This document shows, piece by piece, positions 8,678 through 16,888 of a DNA stretch of 62,567 bases. The notes beneath the pieces were generated by a model that was not told the origin of the DNA, did not search any database, and saw nothing but the letters and a program-made list of their open reading frames with translations. The position numbers and the translations under genes were made by a program. This stretch comes from an uncultured Collinsella sp. (GTDB taxonomy: Bacteria; Actinomycetota; Coriobacteriia; Coriobacteriales; Coriobacteriaceae): the NCBI GenBank assembly GCA_959028445.1, contig CAUFRY010000009.1, forward strand, positions 1-62,567. Reading direction: 5' to 3'. Every line of letters starts with the position of its first letter. The stretch's first letter is position 1.

Positions 8678-9034
8678 GTGTCTGAGACCATTAACGGCAG
8701 CCTGAGCGTCTCGAACGACGTTATTGCCGATATTGCCGGTTATGCCGCGATGACGTGCTATGGCGTCGTCGGTATGGCTGAGCAGCTCCAAGGCGCCGAG
8801 AGCGTGCGCCTGCTTGCCGGTCAGCGCCTCCGCAAGGGCGTGCTTGTCTCCGCCGACGAGAACGGCCTTACGGTCGATCTTCACGTCGTGCTCGAGAACG
8901 GCGTCAACATGAAGTCCGTCTGCCACAATCTTTCGAGCTCCGTTGCCTTCACCCTGCAGGAGATCGCTCAGATCGATCCTGCCAGCCTTAAGATCGGCAT
9001 CCATATTGACGCGCTCAAGAGCCGTCTGAACTAG
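8678..9034 (+). CDS. Asp23/Gls24 family protein (YloU-like)
   Basis: 118 aa from the GTG at 8678, chosen because AAGGAGA lies six bases upstream; the ATG at 8645 lacks a site. The pattern ISNDVIADIAGYAAMTCYGVVGM-like start (VSNDVIADIAGYAAMTCYG) and the VDLHVVLENGVN strand are typical of Asp23/Gls24 proteins, which are small cytoplasmic or membrane-associated factors linked to envelope homeostasis. It precedes fakA and recG, the same order as yloU-yloV-recG in Bacillus, supporting the assignment. The precise molecular role of the family is unclear. A second family member is at 54600. Confidence 0.85.
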   Translation: MSETINGSLSVSNDVIADIAGYAAMTCYGVVGMAEQLQGAESVRLLAGQRLRKGVLVSADENGLTVDLHVVLENGVNMKSVCHNLSSSVAFTLQEIAQIDPASLKIGIHIDALKSRLN

Positions 9035-9061
9035 CATCCGAAAACGGAGATTCAAATACCC

Positions 9062-10723
9062 ATGATTGCAAAGACCATTCGCACCTGTTTTCCGATCGCT
9101 GCGGCTGCCGTTTCCGACAAGGCCGAGGAGATCAACAAGCTCAACGTCTTCCCCGTACCCGATGGCGATACCGGCACCAACATGTCGCTCACGCTCGCCT
9201 CGGTGACCAAGGAGCTCTCCGCCCTTCCTGCCGACGCCGACATGGAGGCCATCGCCGGTGCCATCACCCATGGCTCCCTGATGGGTGCCCGTGGCAACTC
9301 CGGCGTCATCACCTCGCAGATTCTGCGTGGTGTGGCCGAGGGCCTTGTCTCTGCCGATGAGCCCATCACTTCCGCCAACATCGCCTATGCGTTCCGCCGA
9401 GCCGTCAAGGTTGCCTTCCAGGCAGTGCGTAAGCCCATCGAGGGTACGATCCTCACGGTGCTGCGCGACGTCTCGACCAAGGCAGACGAGTGCGAGAAGA
9501 AGAAGTTCTCGGCCGAGGACGCGCTCGACGCCATCGTCGTCGAGGCCTATCAGTCCGTCGCCCGTACGCCCGACCTGCTGCCCGTTCTGAAGGAGAACGG
9601 CGTGGTCGACTCCGGCGCCTTTGGATTTGCCATCTTCCTTGAGAACTTTGTTGCCGCCGCGCTTGGTCGCAGCACCGTTGTCGAGGATTTCTCCGCCACG
9701 TTTGACTCCGCTGGCTCTGCCCGCGACGCGGCCCTCGACCGCGTTGAGATCGAGGCCAACGACGACTGGGAGGGCTCGGAGTTCCGTTACTGCAATGAGT
9801 TCCTGTTTAAGGCAGACGCCCCGTTTGACGAGGACGAGTGCCTTAAGTTCCTGGGCTCCATGGGCGACTGCGAGCTACTCGTGGGCGCTTACCCCGATTA
9901 CAAGATTCACGTGCACTCCAACACCCCCAACCTGGTGCTCGAGCATATGCTGCAGCTTGGTCAGATTTACGAGGTCTTTATCCACAACATGGAGATGGAG
10001 GCCCACGACCGTACCGCCAAGATCCACGAGGACCAGGAAAAGGCCGCCGAGCCCGCCAAGGCGCTGGGCTTTGTCGCCGTTGCCGCCGGTTCCGGCGAGG
10101 CAGACATCCTCAAGTCCCTCGGCGTCGACGTGATCGTGTCGGGTGGTCAGACCATGAACCCCTCGACTGCAGACTTGCTGGGCGCCGTTGACCAGGTCAA
10201 CGCGACCTCGGTCATCATCCTGCCCAACAACGGCAACATCCGCATGGCTGCCGAGGCCGCTGCCTCAGCCTGCACCGACAAGAAGGTAGCCGTCGTTCCC
10301 ACCAAGACCGTCCCGCAGGCCTTCTCCGCGCTGTTCGCGGTCCTGCCCGATTCCGAGCTCGAGGATGCCGTCGCCGCTATGGTCGACGCCATCAGCGAGG
10401 TTCGCGATGGCGAGGTCACCCGTGCCGTGCGCGATTCCAGCGCCTCCGACGGCTCGCCGATTCACTCCGGTGACGTCATGGGTATCATCGCCGGCTCCAT
10501 CGACGTGGTCGGCTCCGACGTGAAGCAGGTCACGCTCGATTGCATCAACCGTATGCAGGAGGAAGAGGAGGGCGACGCGCTGACGATTCTGGCCGGCGAG
10601 GAACTGTCCGATGAGGCCTTCCAGGAGATCGTAGACGCCATTGAGGAGGCTCAGCCCGATTTGGAGATCGACGCCCATCGTGGCGAGCAGCCGCTCTATC
10701 CCGTGATCTTCTCGATCGAGTAG
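9062..10723 (+). CDS. fakA: Fatty acid kinase FakA-like (DhaL plus DegV-related C-terminus)
   Basis: 553 aa, the normal FakA length. The N-terminal DhaL nucleotide-binding domain has NKLNVFPVPDGDTGTNMSLT, whose aspartates bind Mg-ATP, and HGSLMGARGNSGVI. The C-terminal half contains GGQTMNPSTADLLGAVD and ILPNNGNI, the pattern of YloV/FakA proteins. In Firmicutes, FakA phosphorylates fatty acids held by a FakB (DegV) partner, feeding PlsX/PlsY; plsX is 5 kb downstream here, but no FakB is in the window. The preceding Asp23 gene is 27 bp away. Confidence 0.88.
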   Translation: MIAKTIRTCFPIAAAAVSDKAEEINKLNVFPVPDGDTGTNMSLTLASVTKELSALPADADMEAIAGAITHGSLMGARGNSGVITSQILRGVAEGLVSADEPITSANIAYAFRRAVKVAFQAVRKPIEGTILTVLRDVSTKADECEKKKFSAEDALDAIVVEAYQSVARTPDLLPVLKENGVVDSGAFGFAIFLENFVAAALGRSTVVEDFSATFDSAGSARDAALDRVEIEANDDWEGSEFRYCNEFLFKADAPFDEDECLKFLGSMGDCELLVGAYPDYKIHVHSNTPNLVLEHMLQLGQIYEVFIHNMEMEAHDRTAKIHEDQEKAAEPAKALGFVAVAAGSGEADILKSLGVDVIVSGGQTMNPSTADLLGAVDQVNATSVIILPNNGNIRMAAEAAASACTDKKVAVVPTKTVPQAFSALFAVLPDSELEDAVAAMVDAISEVRDGEVTRAVRDSSASDGSPIHSGDVMGIIAGSIDVVGSDVKQVTLDCINRMQEEEEGDALTILAGEELSDEAFQEIVDAIEEAQPDLEIDAHRGEQPLYPVIFSIE

Positions 10724-10732
10724 GCTCTGCCC

Positions 10733-12910
10733 ATGTCCGAGCTGTGCTCCGTGCCGCGCGTCTCGGAGCGCTTTGCCCAGAGCAATGCGCTCGACGAAGA
10801 TATCGCGCGACTCAAATATGTTTCAGGTAAACGTGAGGAGGCCCTTCGCCGTCTGGGAATTCGGACGGTGGGGGACCTCCTTCTCCATATCCCTCATCGT
10901 TACCTCGACTTTACTCGTTCGTGGTCCATCGAGATGGCGCCCATCGGTACCGTGTGCACTATCATCGCCACGGTCGACCGCATCGTCCAAAAGCAGCCGC
11001 GTCCGCGCATGCAGGTGACCGAGGTCTCACTCGTTGACGAGACGGGCGTGCTACAGGTCGCCTTTTTCCGCCAGCCCTGGATTGCCCAGCAGCTTAAGCA
11101 GGGCGACCGCCTGGCCGTGATGGGCAAGGTTGAGTTTGCCTACGGTTTTAAGCAGATGGCCTCGCCGCACTTTGAAAAGCTCGAGGAAGGGCGTGCCGCA
11201 GGCACTATCCTGCCGGTCCATTACGTCAGTGATGGCGTGAGCCAGGCGTGGATGCGCCGCATCGTAAGCGGCGCGCTCGAGGTCGTCGGCAATCCCTTTG
11301 ATCCCATTCCGGCACGCTTACGCGTTAAGCGTCGCCTGATGAGCAATGCTCGTGCGCTTCGATCGATCCACTTTCCCTCGAGCATGGCTGAGCGCGACAT
11401 CGCACGCCGGCGTCTTGCCTACGAGGAGTGTCTCTACCTGCAGCTGGCGCTGCGTCTGCGCAACGACGGCGGCCTGGTCGATGTGGTGCCCTATGCCCAC
11501 ACCGCGGGCGAGCACCTGGTCGCGCTCAAGCAGGCCCTGCCGTTTTCGCTGAGCGACGAGCAGGAGGCCGCGTTCCAGGATATCCTGCGCGATATGTGCG
11601 ATGGCGGGCGCGTGATGAACCGCCTGCTGCTGGGCGATGTCGGTACCGGTAAGACCGCCGTTGCCGCCTGCGCGCTGGCTGTGGCTGCCGATGGCGGTAC
11701 GCAGGCCTGCGTTATGGCGCCCACGGGCGTGCTGGCGCGCCAATATGCCGATAAGACCGGCCCCTTGCTCTCGCAGGCTGGCATGACCTGGGCGCTCCTG
11801 ACGGGCGCCACGCCGGCGGCCGAGCGCGAGCGGATCCATGCCCAGCTGGAATCGGGCGAGCTCGATGTCCTCTTTGGCACCCACGCGGTGCTTTCGGATA
11901 ACGTGGCGTTTAAGCATCTGTCGCTCGTGGTCATCGATGAGCAGCACCGGTTTGGCGTCGGCCAACGCAACGCCCTGCGTGCGAAGGGCCCTGGTGCCGA
12001 TCTACTCGTTATGACGGCAACGCCCATCCCACGTACGCTGGCGCTTTCGGTCTACGGCGATCTGGACACGAGCATCATCCGCCATCGGCCCGTCCCTGGC
12101 GCTGGCGTGATGACACGCGTGCTCACCGAGTCGAGCCGCGACCTTGCCTATGGCGCCATCCGCGAGGCGCATGAAAAGGGTCAGCAGGCCTACGTGATTT
12201 GCCCGCTCGTGGAGCCGAGTGACTCGGTCGATGAGCTGGAAGACGTGCCCGGTATTGCCCGCGACGATGAGGGCCGCGTGACGGTTCCCGTGCCGCTGCA
12301 CGATACGGCGACCGAGCTCGATCGCCTGCGTCTGGCGTTGCCGGGCCTTGCCATCGAGCGCCTTCACGGCCGTATGCCAGCGGGGGAGAAGGACCAGGTT
12401 ATTGATGCCTTTAAGCGTGGCGAGATTGACGTGCTCGTCTCGACTACGGTGGTCGAGGTGGGCGTCGACGTGCCTAACGCCACCGTCATGGTCATCGAGA
12501 ACGGCGAGCGCTTTGGTTTGGCTGCCCTGCACCAGCTGCGCGGTCGCGTGGGCCGCGGCAGTGTGTCGGGCACGTGCCTGGTCATGACGCACTCCAAGGG
12601 CAACGGCGGCGCGTCGGCAGCACAAGATCGCCTGCAATCGCTCGAAAAAACTTCGGATGGTTTTACGCTTGCCCAGATGGACCTGCGTCTGCGTCACGAG
12701 GGCGAAATCCTGGGTTACCGTCAGCACGGCGGCGTGACCTTGCGCTTTGTGGACCTGGACGCCGATGAGGACCTTATCGAATGGGCCCATTTGGACGCGG
12801 TCGAGCTCTTGCGGTATGCTTGCACCCTTGACTCCGTGGCGACGCGCCCCCTGCGCGATGCGGTCGCCATGCGATATCGACACATTTTTAAGGAGGTCAG
12901 CGGAGGATGA
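10733..12910 (+). CDS. recG: ATP-dependent DNA helicase RecG
   Basis: 725 aa. The N-terminal wedge/OB domain begins with the helix-hairpin-like LRRLGIRTVGDLLLHIPHRY. Helicase motifs follow: Walker A GDVGTGKTAVAA (about residue 303), motif II VIDEQHRFGVGQR (DEQH), motif III TATPIPRTLALS, and motif VI HQLRGRVGRG. RecG remodels stalled forks and branched DNA. It starts 9 bp after fakA and its TGA overlaps the ATG of rsmD. Confidence 0.95.
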   Translation: MSELCSVPRVSERFAQSNALDEDIARLKYVSGKREEALRRLGIRTVGDLLLHIPHRYLDFTRSWSIEMAPIGTVCTIIATVDRIVQKQPRPRMQVTEVSLVDETGVLQVAFFRQPWIAQQLKQGDRLAVMGKVEFAYGFKQMASPHFEKLEEGRAAGTILPVHYVSDGVSQAWMRRIVSGALEVVGNPFDPIPARLRVKRRLMSNARALRSIHFPSSMAERDIARRRLAYEECLYLQLALRLRNDGGLVDVVPYAHTAGEHLVALKQALPFSLSDEQEAAFQDILRDMCDGGRVMNRLLLGDVGTGKTAVAACALAVAADGGTQACVMAPTGVLARQYADKTGPLLSQAGMTWALLTGATPAAERERIHAQLESGELDVLFGTHAVLSDNVAFKHLSLVVIDEQHRFGVGQRNALRAKGPGADLLVMTATPIPRTLALSVYGDLDTSIIRHRPVPGAGVMTRVLTESSRDLAYGAIREAHEKGQQAYVICPLVEPSDSVDELEDVPGIARDDEGRVTVPVPLHDTATELDRLRLALPGLAIERLHGRMPAGEKDQVIDAFKRGEIDVLVSTTVVEVGVDVPNATVMVIENGERFGLAALHQLRGRVGRGSVSGTCLVMTHSKGNGGASAAQDRLQSLEKTSDGFTLAQMDLRLRHEGEILGYRQHGGVTLRFVDLDADEDLIEWAHLDAVELLRYACTLDSVATRPLRDAVAMRYRHIFKEVSGG

Positions 12911-13557
12911 GAATCATCGGCGGTGAATGGCGCGGTCGCAAAATCGAAGAGCCGCGCGGTCGCGATGTTACGCGTCCGACGACCGACCGCGTGCGCGAAG
13001 CGTGCGCATCCATGGTCCTATCGGCCTTTGACTTCGATCTGGACGAGGTCCGCGTACTGGATGCCTTTGGCGGCTCCGGTGCCCTAGGCATTGAGATGCT
13101 CTCGCGGGGAGCCCGTTCGCTCACGACGTTCGAGATCGATCGCAATGCCGCGAGGCTCATTACCAAGAATATCGAGTCGCTCTGCCGCGATCGCGCGCGT
13201 TGGCGTGTGGTGACGGGCGATGTCCTTGCGAGCGCTTCGCGCGGCCGCGTGCCGGGCGGCCCCTTTGATCTGGTCTTGCTCGACCCGCCCTATGCTTTTG
13301 GTGCCGAGCCGGTCGATGAGCTGCTGCAGAACCTGGCCCAGCAGGGTTTGCTCACCCCGGGCGCCTATGCTCTGTTTGAGCATGCTGCCGCCGACGTGGG
13401 CGCACATCCTGCCGGCTTTGTAACCGTGCGTGAGAAACGCTATGGCATCACCTCGGTCGACCTGCTCCGTTGGGTCGGCGAGGGCGAGGATGACGATACC
13501 GTCGCCGATGCCGATGGCAGCGACGGCACGACTTTTCAGGAGGATGCTCATGAATGA
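12907..13557 (+). CDS. rsmD: 16S rRNA (guanine-966 N2) methyltransferase
   Basis: 216 aa. Begins MRIIGGEWRGRKI and TRPTTDRVREA, as in RsmD. The SAM-binding motif I is DAFGGSGALGIEML and the catalytic motif is LLDPPYAFG, the DPPY of amino-group methyltransferases. It methylates G966 of 16S rRNA. The C-terminus ends in an acidic stretch rich in Asp. Overlap with recG is 4 bp, and coaD starts inside its end; rsmD-coaD is a widely conserved pair. Confidence 0.93.
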   Translation: MRIIGGEWRGRKIEEPRGRDVTRPTTDRVREACASMVLSAFDFDLDEVRVLDAFGGSGALGIEMLSRGARSLTTFEIDRNAARLITKNIESLCRDRARWRVVTGDVLASASRGRVPGGPFDLVLLDPPYAFGAEPVDELLQNLAQQGLLTPGAYALFEHAAADVGAHPAGFVTVREKRYGITSVDLLRWVGEGEDDDTVADADGSDGTTFQEDAHE

Positions 13558-14047
13558 CACCATCAACCGCGTGATCGTCCCGGGCACCTTCGATCCCATC
13601 ACGTTTGGCCATATCGATGTGATCCGCCGCGCCCGTCGCATCTTTCCCAGCGTGATCGTCGCTGTTGCCGAGTCGCAGGGCAAAAACGGCGTGGGCACCA
13701 CGTTTATGCTCGATGAGCGCGTGGCGCTGGCCCGCGAGGCGCTCGGCGATATCGACGGCGTCGAGGTCCTGCCCTTTACCGGCCTCTTGGTCGACTTCGC
13801 TCGTGAGCAGGGGGCGGGGGCCGTGGTCAAGGGCCTGCGCGCCATGACCGACTTTGAGTATGAGCTGCAGCAGGCCGACCTCAACTATCGCTTGGATAAC
13901 GAGCTGGAGTCCATCTTTGTCATGAGTGCTCCGCAGTACGGCTACATCTCGAGTTCGGTGGTGCGCCAGATTGCTTCGCTCGGTAGCGACGTTTCCAATT
14001 TTGTTCCGCCCAATGTGGTCAAAGCGCTCAAACATCGCTTTTCGTGA
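13550..14047 (+). CDS. coaD: Phosphopantetheine adenylyltransferase
   Basis: 165 aa from the ATG at 13550, six bases after AGGAGG; another in-frame ATG at 13544 is too close to that site. The nucleotidyltransferase motif VPGTFDPITFGHIDVI contains the T/HxGH element. VKGLRAMTDFEYELQ and the C-terminal YGYISSSVVRQIASLG are CoaD signatures. It makes dephospho-CoA from 4'-phosphopantetheine and ATP, the penultimate CoA step. It overlaps rsmD by 8 bp. Confidence 0.95.
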   Translation: MNDTINRVIVPGTFDPITFGHIDVIRRARRIFPSVIVAVAESQGKNGVGTTFMLDERVALAREALGDIDGVEVLPFTGLLVDFAREQGAGAVVKGLRAMTDFEYELQQADLNYRLDNELESIFVMSAPQYGYISSSVVRQIASLGSDVSNFVPPNVVKALKHRFS

Positions 14048-14115
14048 CGTTTCTTATTGCCTGGTGGCATGTGGTAAACTAGCACGATGATATGTTACCT
14101 ATGAAAGGAGACCGG

Positions 14116-14613
14116 ATGCCGGGCGAGAATTTTCCTGGCGATAGGATCGTCAGCTTGGTCGATGAGCTCGAAGGGCTGATCGAGGAAGCCAAGCCGCCTT
14201 TCGGCAAGAACGCTCAGTTCAAGGTCATCGACGCCGACGTGTTCTTCAACATCCTCGACGAGATCCGCATGAGCTATCCCGAGGAGTGGCAGAAGTCCCG
14301 CCGTATCCTTAAGGAGCGCGAGGAGCTTATGGCTTCCGCCGCCGCCCAGGCCGATTCCATCATCGCCGACGCTCAGCAGCAGGCCCTCACCATTGCCGGT
14401 GAGCAGGAGATCGTCCGCCTTGCGCAGCAGCAGGCCGACGACATCCGCGATCGTGCCCAGCAGTACGAGCGCGAGACGCGTTATGCTGCCGAGGACTATG
14501 CAGAGCAGGTCTTTACGCACCTGGAGGAGAACCTCAAGAGCCTGACCGGCACCGTTACCCGTTGCCGTCAGCAGCTCAACGAGGGTGCCGCCCAACAGAA
14601 TGGTCAGTGGTAA
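14116..14613 (+). CDS. SepIVA-like coiled-coil protein (DivIVA-related)
   Basis: 165 aa starting at the ATG that follows AAAGGAG. After VSLVDELEGLIEEAKPPFG and VIDADVFFNILDEIR, the rest is a charged, Ala/Gln/Glu-rich coiled coil (about residues 55-150). No signal peptide or membrane segment. In mycobacteria the gene next to the DUF177 and rnc genes encodes the septation factor SepIVA; the same order is found here (coaD, this gene, DUF177, rpmF ... rnc), so a role in division or envelope-synthesis placement is inferred. The 68-bp gap before it has a TAAACT hexamer (14075-14080) that may be a -10. Confidence 0.7.
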   Translation: MPGENFPGDRIVSLVDELEGLIEEAKPPFGKNAQFKVIDADVFFNILDEIRMSYPEEWQKSRRILKEREELMASAAAQADSIIADAQQQALTIAGEQEIVRLAQQQADDIRDRAQQYERETRYAAEDYAEQVFTHLEENLKSLTGTVTRCRQQLNEGAAQQNGQW

Positions 14614-15167
14614 TGGCTGAGTTCCCGAGCGTTACCGTCGATCTTTCCGAGCAGCTCGAGTTTCCTGGAGATTCGTATCCGCTGACCGGTAAGGTCGATG
14701 TTGCCACCTATACGGTGGGCGAGAAGGAGTACCAGCTGCAGAACGGCATTGACTACGATGTGGTCTTTACCAATGCCGGCACCGGTGTTCTGCTTACGGG
14801 CATGGTCCGCGCGCATGCAACCGGTGAGTGCGACCGTTGCCTGGAGCCCGCTTCGTTTGATATCGCCGGTGAGATCGAGGAATTCTATCTCTTTAACGAG
14901 CCCGAGGATCCCGAGGCCTACGAAGACGGCTACGAGTTACTGGGCGAGGATCGCATCGTCGATCTGGGTGAGCCCATCAACGACGCGGTTGTCATGGACA
15001 CGCCGTTCGTTGTCCTGTGCAAGCCCGATTGTCGCGGCCTATGCCCCACCTGCGGCATCAATCTCAACGTCGAGCAATGCGATTGCGCCGCTCAAGCAGA
15101 GGCCGAATGGGCCGCTGCCACGGAAAATCCATTTGCAGCATTGAAGAATCTCAAGCTTGACGAGTAA
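14613..15167 (+). CDS. DUF177 (YceD) family protein
   Basis: 184 aa. Shows the family marks CDRCLEP near the middle and the C-terminal Cys cluster LCKPDCRGLCPTCGINLN. DUF177 genes nearly always precede rpmF, as here, and in plants and bacteria are connected with 23S rRNA accumulation; the biochemical activity is not established. The start codon shares one base with the preceding stop (TAATG), so translation is coupled. Ends ENPFAALKNLK, as is typical. Confidence 0.87.
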   Translation: MAEFPSVTVDLSEQLEFPGDSYPLTGKVDVATYTVGEKEYQLQNGIDYDVVFTNAGTGVLLTGMVRAHATGECDRCLEPASFDIAGEIEEFYLFNEPEDPEAYEDGYELLGEDRIVDLGEPINDAVVMDTPFVVLCKPDCRGLCPTCGINLNVEQCDCAAQAEAEWAAATENPFAALKNLKLDE

Positions 15168-15231
15168 AACTGTGGTAGTATCGCTACTTGCGCGTAATCG
15201 CCACACTGGATAGTTCATAAGGAAGGTCACT

Positions 15232-15411
15232 ATGCCCGTACCTAAACAAAAGCAGGGTCGTATCCGCACTCACACCCGCCGTTCCGCCAACATGAAGATC
15301 TCGGCTGCGGCTCAGTCCACGTGCCCCCGTTGCGGCGCTGTCAAGCTCCCGCACCACGTGTGCCCCAGCTGCGGTTTCTACAAGGACCGCGAGGTTATCG
15401 TTACCGAGTAA
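15232..15411 (+). CDS. rpmF: 50S ribosomal protein L32
   Basis: 59 aa, begins MPVPKQKQGRIRTHTRRS, the invariant L32 opening. A zinc ribbon is formed by C31, C34, C44 and C47 (CPRC ... CPSC), so this is the zinc-containing form. It is preceded by AAGGAAGG and followed by an intrinsic terminator. A TAGTAT hexamer at 15176-15181 could be the -10 of a separate rpmF promoter. Confidence 0.96.
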   Translation: MPVPKQKQGRIRTHTRRSANMKISAAAQSTCPRCGAVKLPHHVCPSCGFYKDREVIVTE

Positions 15412-15451
15412 CTGTATACTCTGGATGCGATGCCGTTCCAACTGGAACCAC

Positions 15452-15481
15452 AATGGCCGGCTCAATGAGTCGGCCATTTTT
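15452..15481 (+). terminator. Intrinsic terminator between rpmF and plsX
   Basis: AATGGCCGGCTC (15452-15463) pairs with GAGTCGGCCATT (15467-15478), loop AAT, then TTTTT. It separates rpmF from plsX or attenuates read-through. A small inverted repeat GTTCCA-AC-TGGAAC lies upstream at 15435-15448. Confidence 0.85.
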
Positions 15482-15498
15482 GTATAAGGAGTATGTAT

Positions 15499-16518
15499 AT
15501 GAGTAACGTTCGCGTTTGTGTAGACGTTGTGGGTGGAGACGAGAAGCCCCAGGTTGTCCTCGACGGTATCGAGGCGGCGCTTGCGGCGGATCCCGATATC
15601 GAGGTCTTGGCCGTCGGTCCCGCAGAGATCGTGAACCCCTTTGCCGCGGCTCACGCTCGCGTTGAGGCCTTGGAGGCGCCCGATGTCATCGCCATGGATG
15701 ACGATCCCATTCGAGCCGTGATGACCAAGCGCAAGTCCTCGATCGTGCTTGCCTGCCGCGCTATCAAGAAGGGTAACGCGGATGCCTTCTTTTCTGCCGG
15801 CTCCACCGGCGCCATGACCGCTGCCGCTACCGCCTACGTGACGCCATTTAGGTATCAGGCCGAGGGCAAGAAGCAGCCGGTCCGTCCGTGCCTCACCAAT
15901 GCACTGCCCAACCGCGCTGGCGGCCTGACGGTCCTGTGCGACATGGGCGCCAACCCCGATGTCGAGGTCGACGACATGGTGCGTTTTGCCCAGATGGGTA
16001 GCGCCTATGCGCGCGTCGTCTTGGGCATTGAGCATCCCCGCGTCGGCCTGCTCGGCAACGGCACCGAGGATGAGAAGGGCTCCAACTTTACCAAGGCGTG
16101 CTTCCCGGTCATGAAGGCCGCGGTTCCCGGCTTTGTGGGCAACTGCGAGGGTACCGACCTGACCTCGGGTAACTTTGACGTCGTCGTTGCCGATGGCATG
16201 TCGGGCAACATCGCGCTCAAGGCGACCGAGGGCGCCGCTAAGTTTTTGCTGCAAGAGCTCAAGGGTGCCTTTATGGCTTCGCTTGGCACCAAGATTGCCG
16301 CGCTGCTCATCAAAAAGCAGATGCGCGAGATCAAGGCAAAGCTCTCGGGCGATGCTAAGGGCGGCGCCATTCTGCTGGGCCTGCGTGGCGTGGTCCTGAT
16401 CGGCCACGGTGCCACCTCGGTCGAGGCCGTCAAAAACGGTACGCTCGCCGCGGCGGAGGCCGTGCGCGCCGGGCTGGTCGAGAACGTCGCCAACTCTATG
16501 GACGGCATCGTTTTGTAG
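15499..16518 (+). CDS. plsX: Phosphate acyltransferase PlsX
   Basis: 339 aa from the ATG at 15499, seven bases after AAGGAG; the in-frame ATG at 15493 sits too close. The usual DAMGGDxxP start appears as VDVVGGDEKPQVVLDG. Further marks are FFSAGSTGAMTAAAT, GLLGNGTEDEKGS and VADGMSGNIALKATEG. PlsX converts acyl-ACP to acyl-phosphate for phospholipid synthesis. It stands directly before acpP, and fakA in the same window could feed the same acyl-phosphate pool. Confidence 0.93.
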   Translation: MSNVRVCVDVVGGDEKPQVVLDGIEAALAADPDIEVLAVGPAEIVNPFAAAHARVEALEAPDVIAMDDDPIRAVMTKRKSSIVLACRAIKKGNADAFFSAGSTGAMTAAATAYVTPFRYQAEGKKQPVRPCLTNALPNRAGGLTVLCDMGANPDVEVDDMVRFAQMGSAYARVVLGIEHPRVGLLGNGTEDEKGSNFTKACFPVMKAAVPGFVGNCEGTDLTSGNFDVVVADGMSGNIALKATEGAAKFLLQELKGAFMASLGTKIAALLIKKQMREIKAKLSGDAKGGAILLGLRGVVLIGHGATSVEAVKNGTLAAAEAVRAGLVENVANSMDGIVL

Positions 16519-16584
16519 GAGCGAGTTGGAGCGCTGTTATGTGCCTCGCGGCCTTCGTCGTGGGGTAGAATCAGAACCGTGTCT

Positions 16585-16606
16585 TGGTACCGCCCGGGCG
16601 GTACCA
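16585..16606. promoter_or_regulatory. 22-bp perfect palindrome between plsX and acpP
   Basis: Two inverted copies of TGGTACCGCCC meet without a spacer, followed by ATTCTTTT. It can fold as a GC-rich hairpin with a T-rich tail (a terminator or attenuator of plsX), or act as an operator for acpP. A TAGAAT hexamer lies just upstream (16566-16571). Confidence 0.55.
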
Positions 16607-16642
16607 TTCTTTTGGTATTCATGCACTATGAGAGGAAGCGCT

Positions 16643-16885
16643 ATGGACCGCTCCGAAATCTTCGACAAGATCGCCGAGGTCGCTGCTGACGTTCTGGGCG
16701 TCGATGTTGCCGAAATTAGCGATGAGACTACCTTTGACGATCTCGATGCCGATTCGCTCGAGCGTCTGCAGCTGGTGACGGCCATCGAGGACGAGTTCGA
16801 CCTCGAGATCGATGACGAGACCCTGCTGTCGCTCAACTCTGTCGCCGACGCTGTCGACGCTATTGAAAACGCCAAGGAGGCCTAA
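16643..16885 (+). CDS. acpP: Acyl carrier protein
   Basis: 80 aa, strongly acidic. The phosphopantetheine attachment site is S38 in DADSLERLQLV, and the helix LVTAIEDEFDLEIDDE is typical of fatty-acid-synthesis ACPs. AGAGGAAG precedes the ATG. It follows plsX (which uses acyl-ACP) and precedes rnc by 3 bp, as in many Gram-positive genomes. Confidence 0.96.
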   Translation: MDRSEIFDKIAEVAADVLGVDVAEISDETTFDDLDADSLERLQLVTAIEDEFDLEIDDETLLSLNSVADAVDAIENAKEA

Positions 16886-16888
16886 GTC

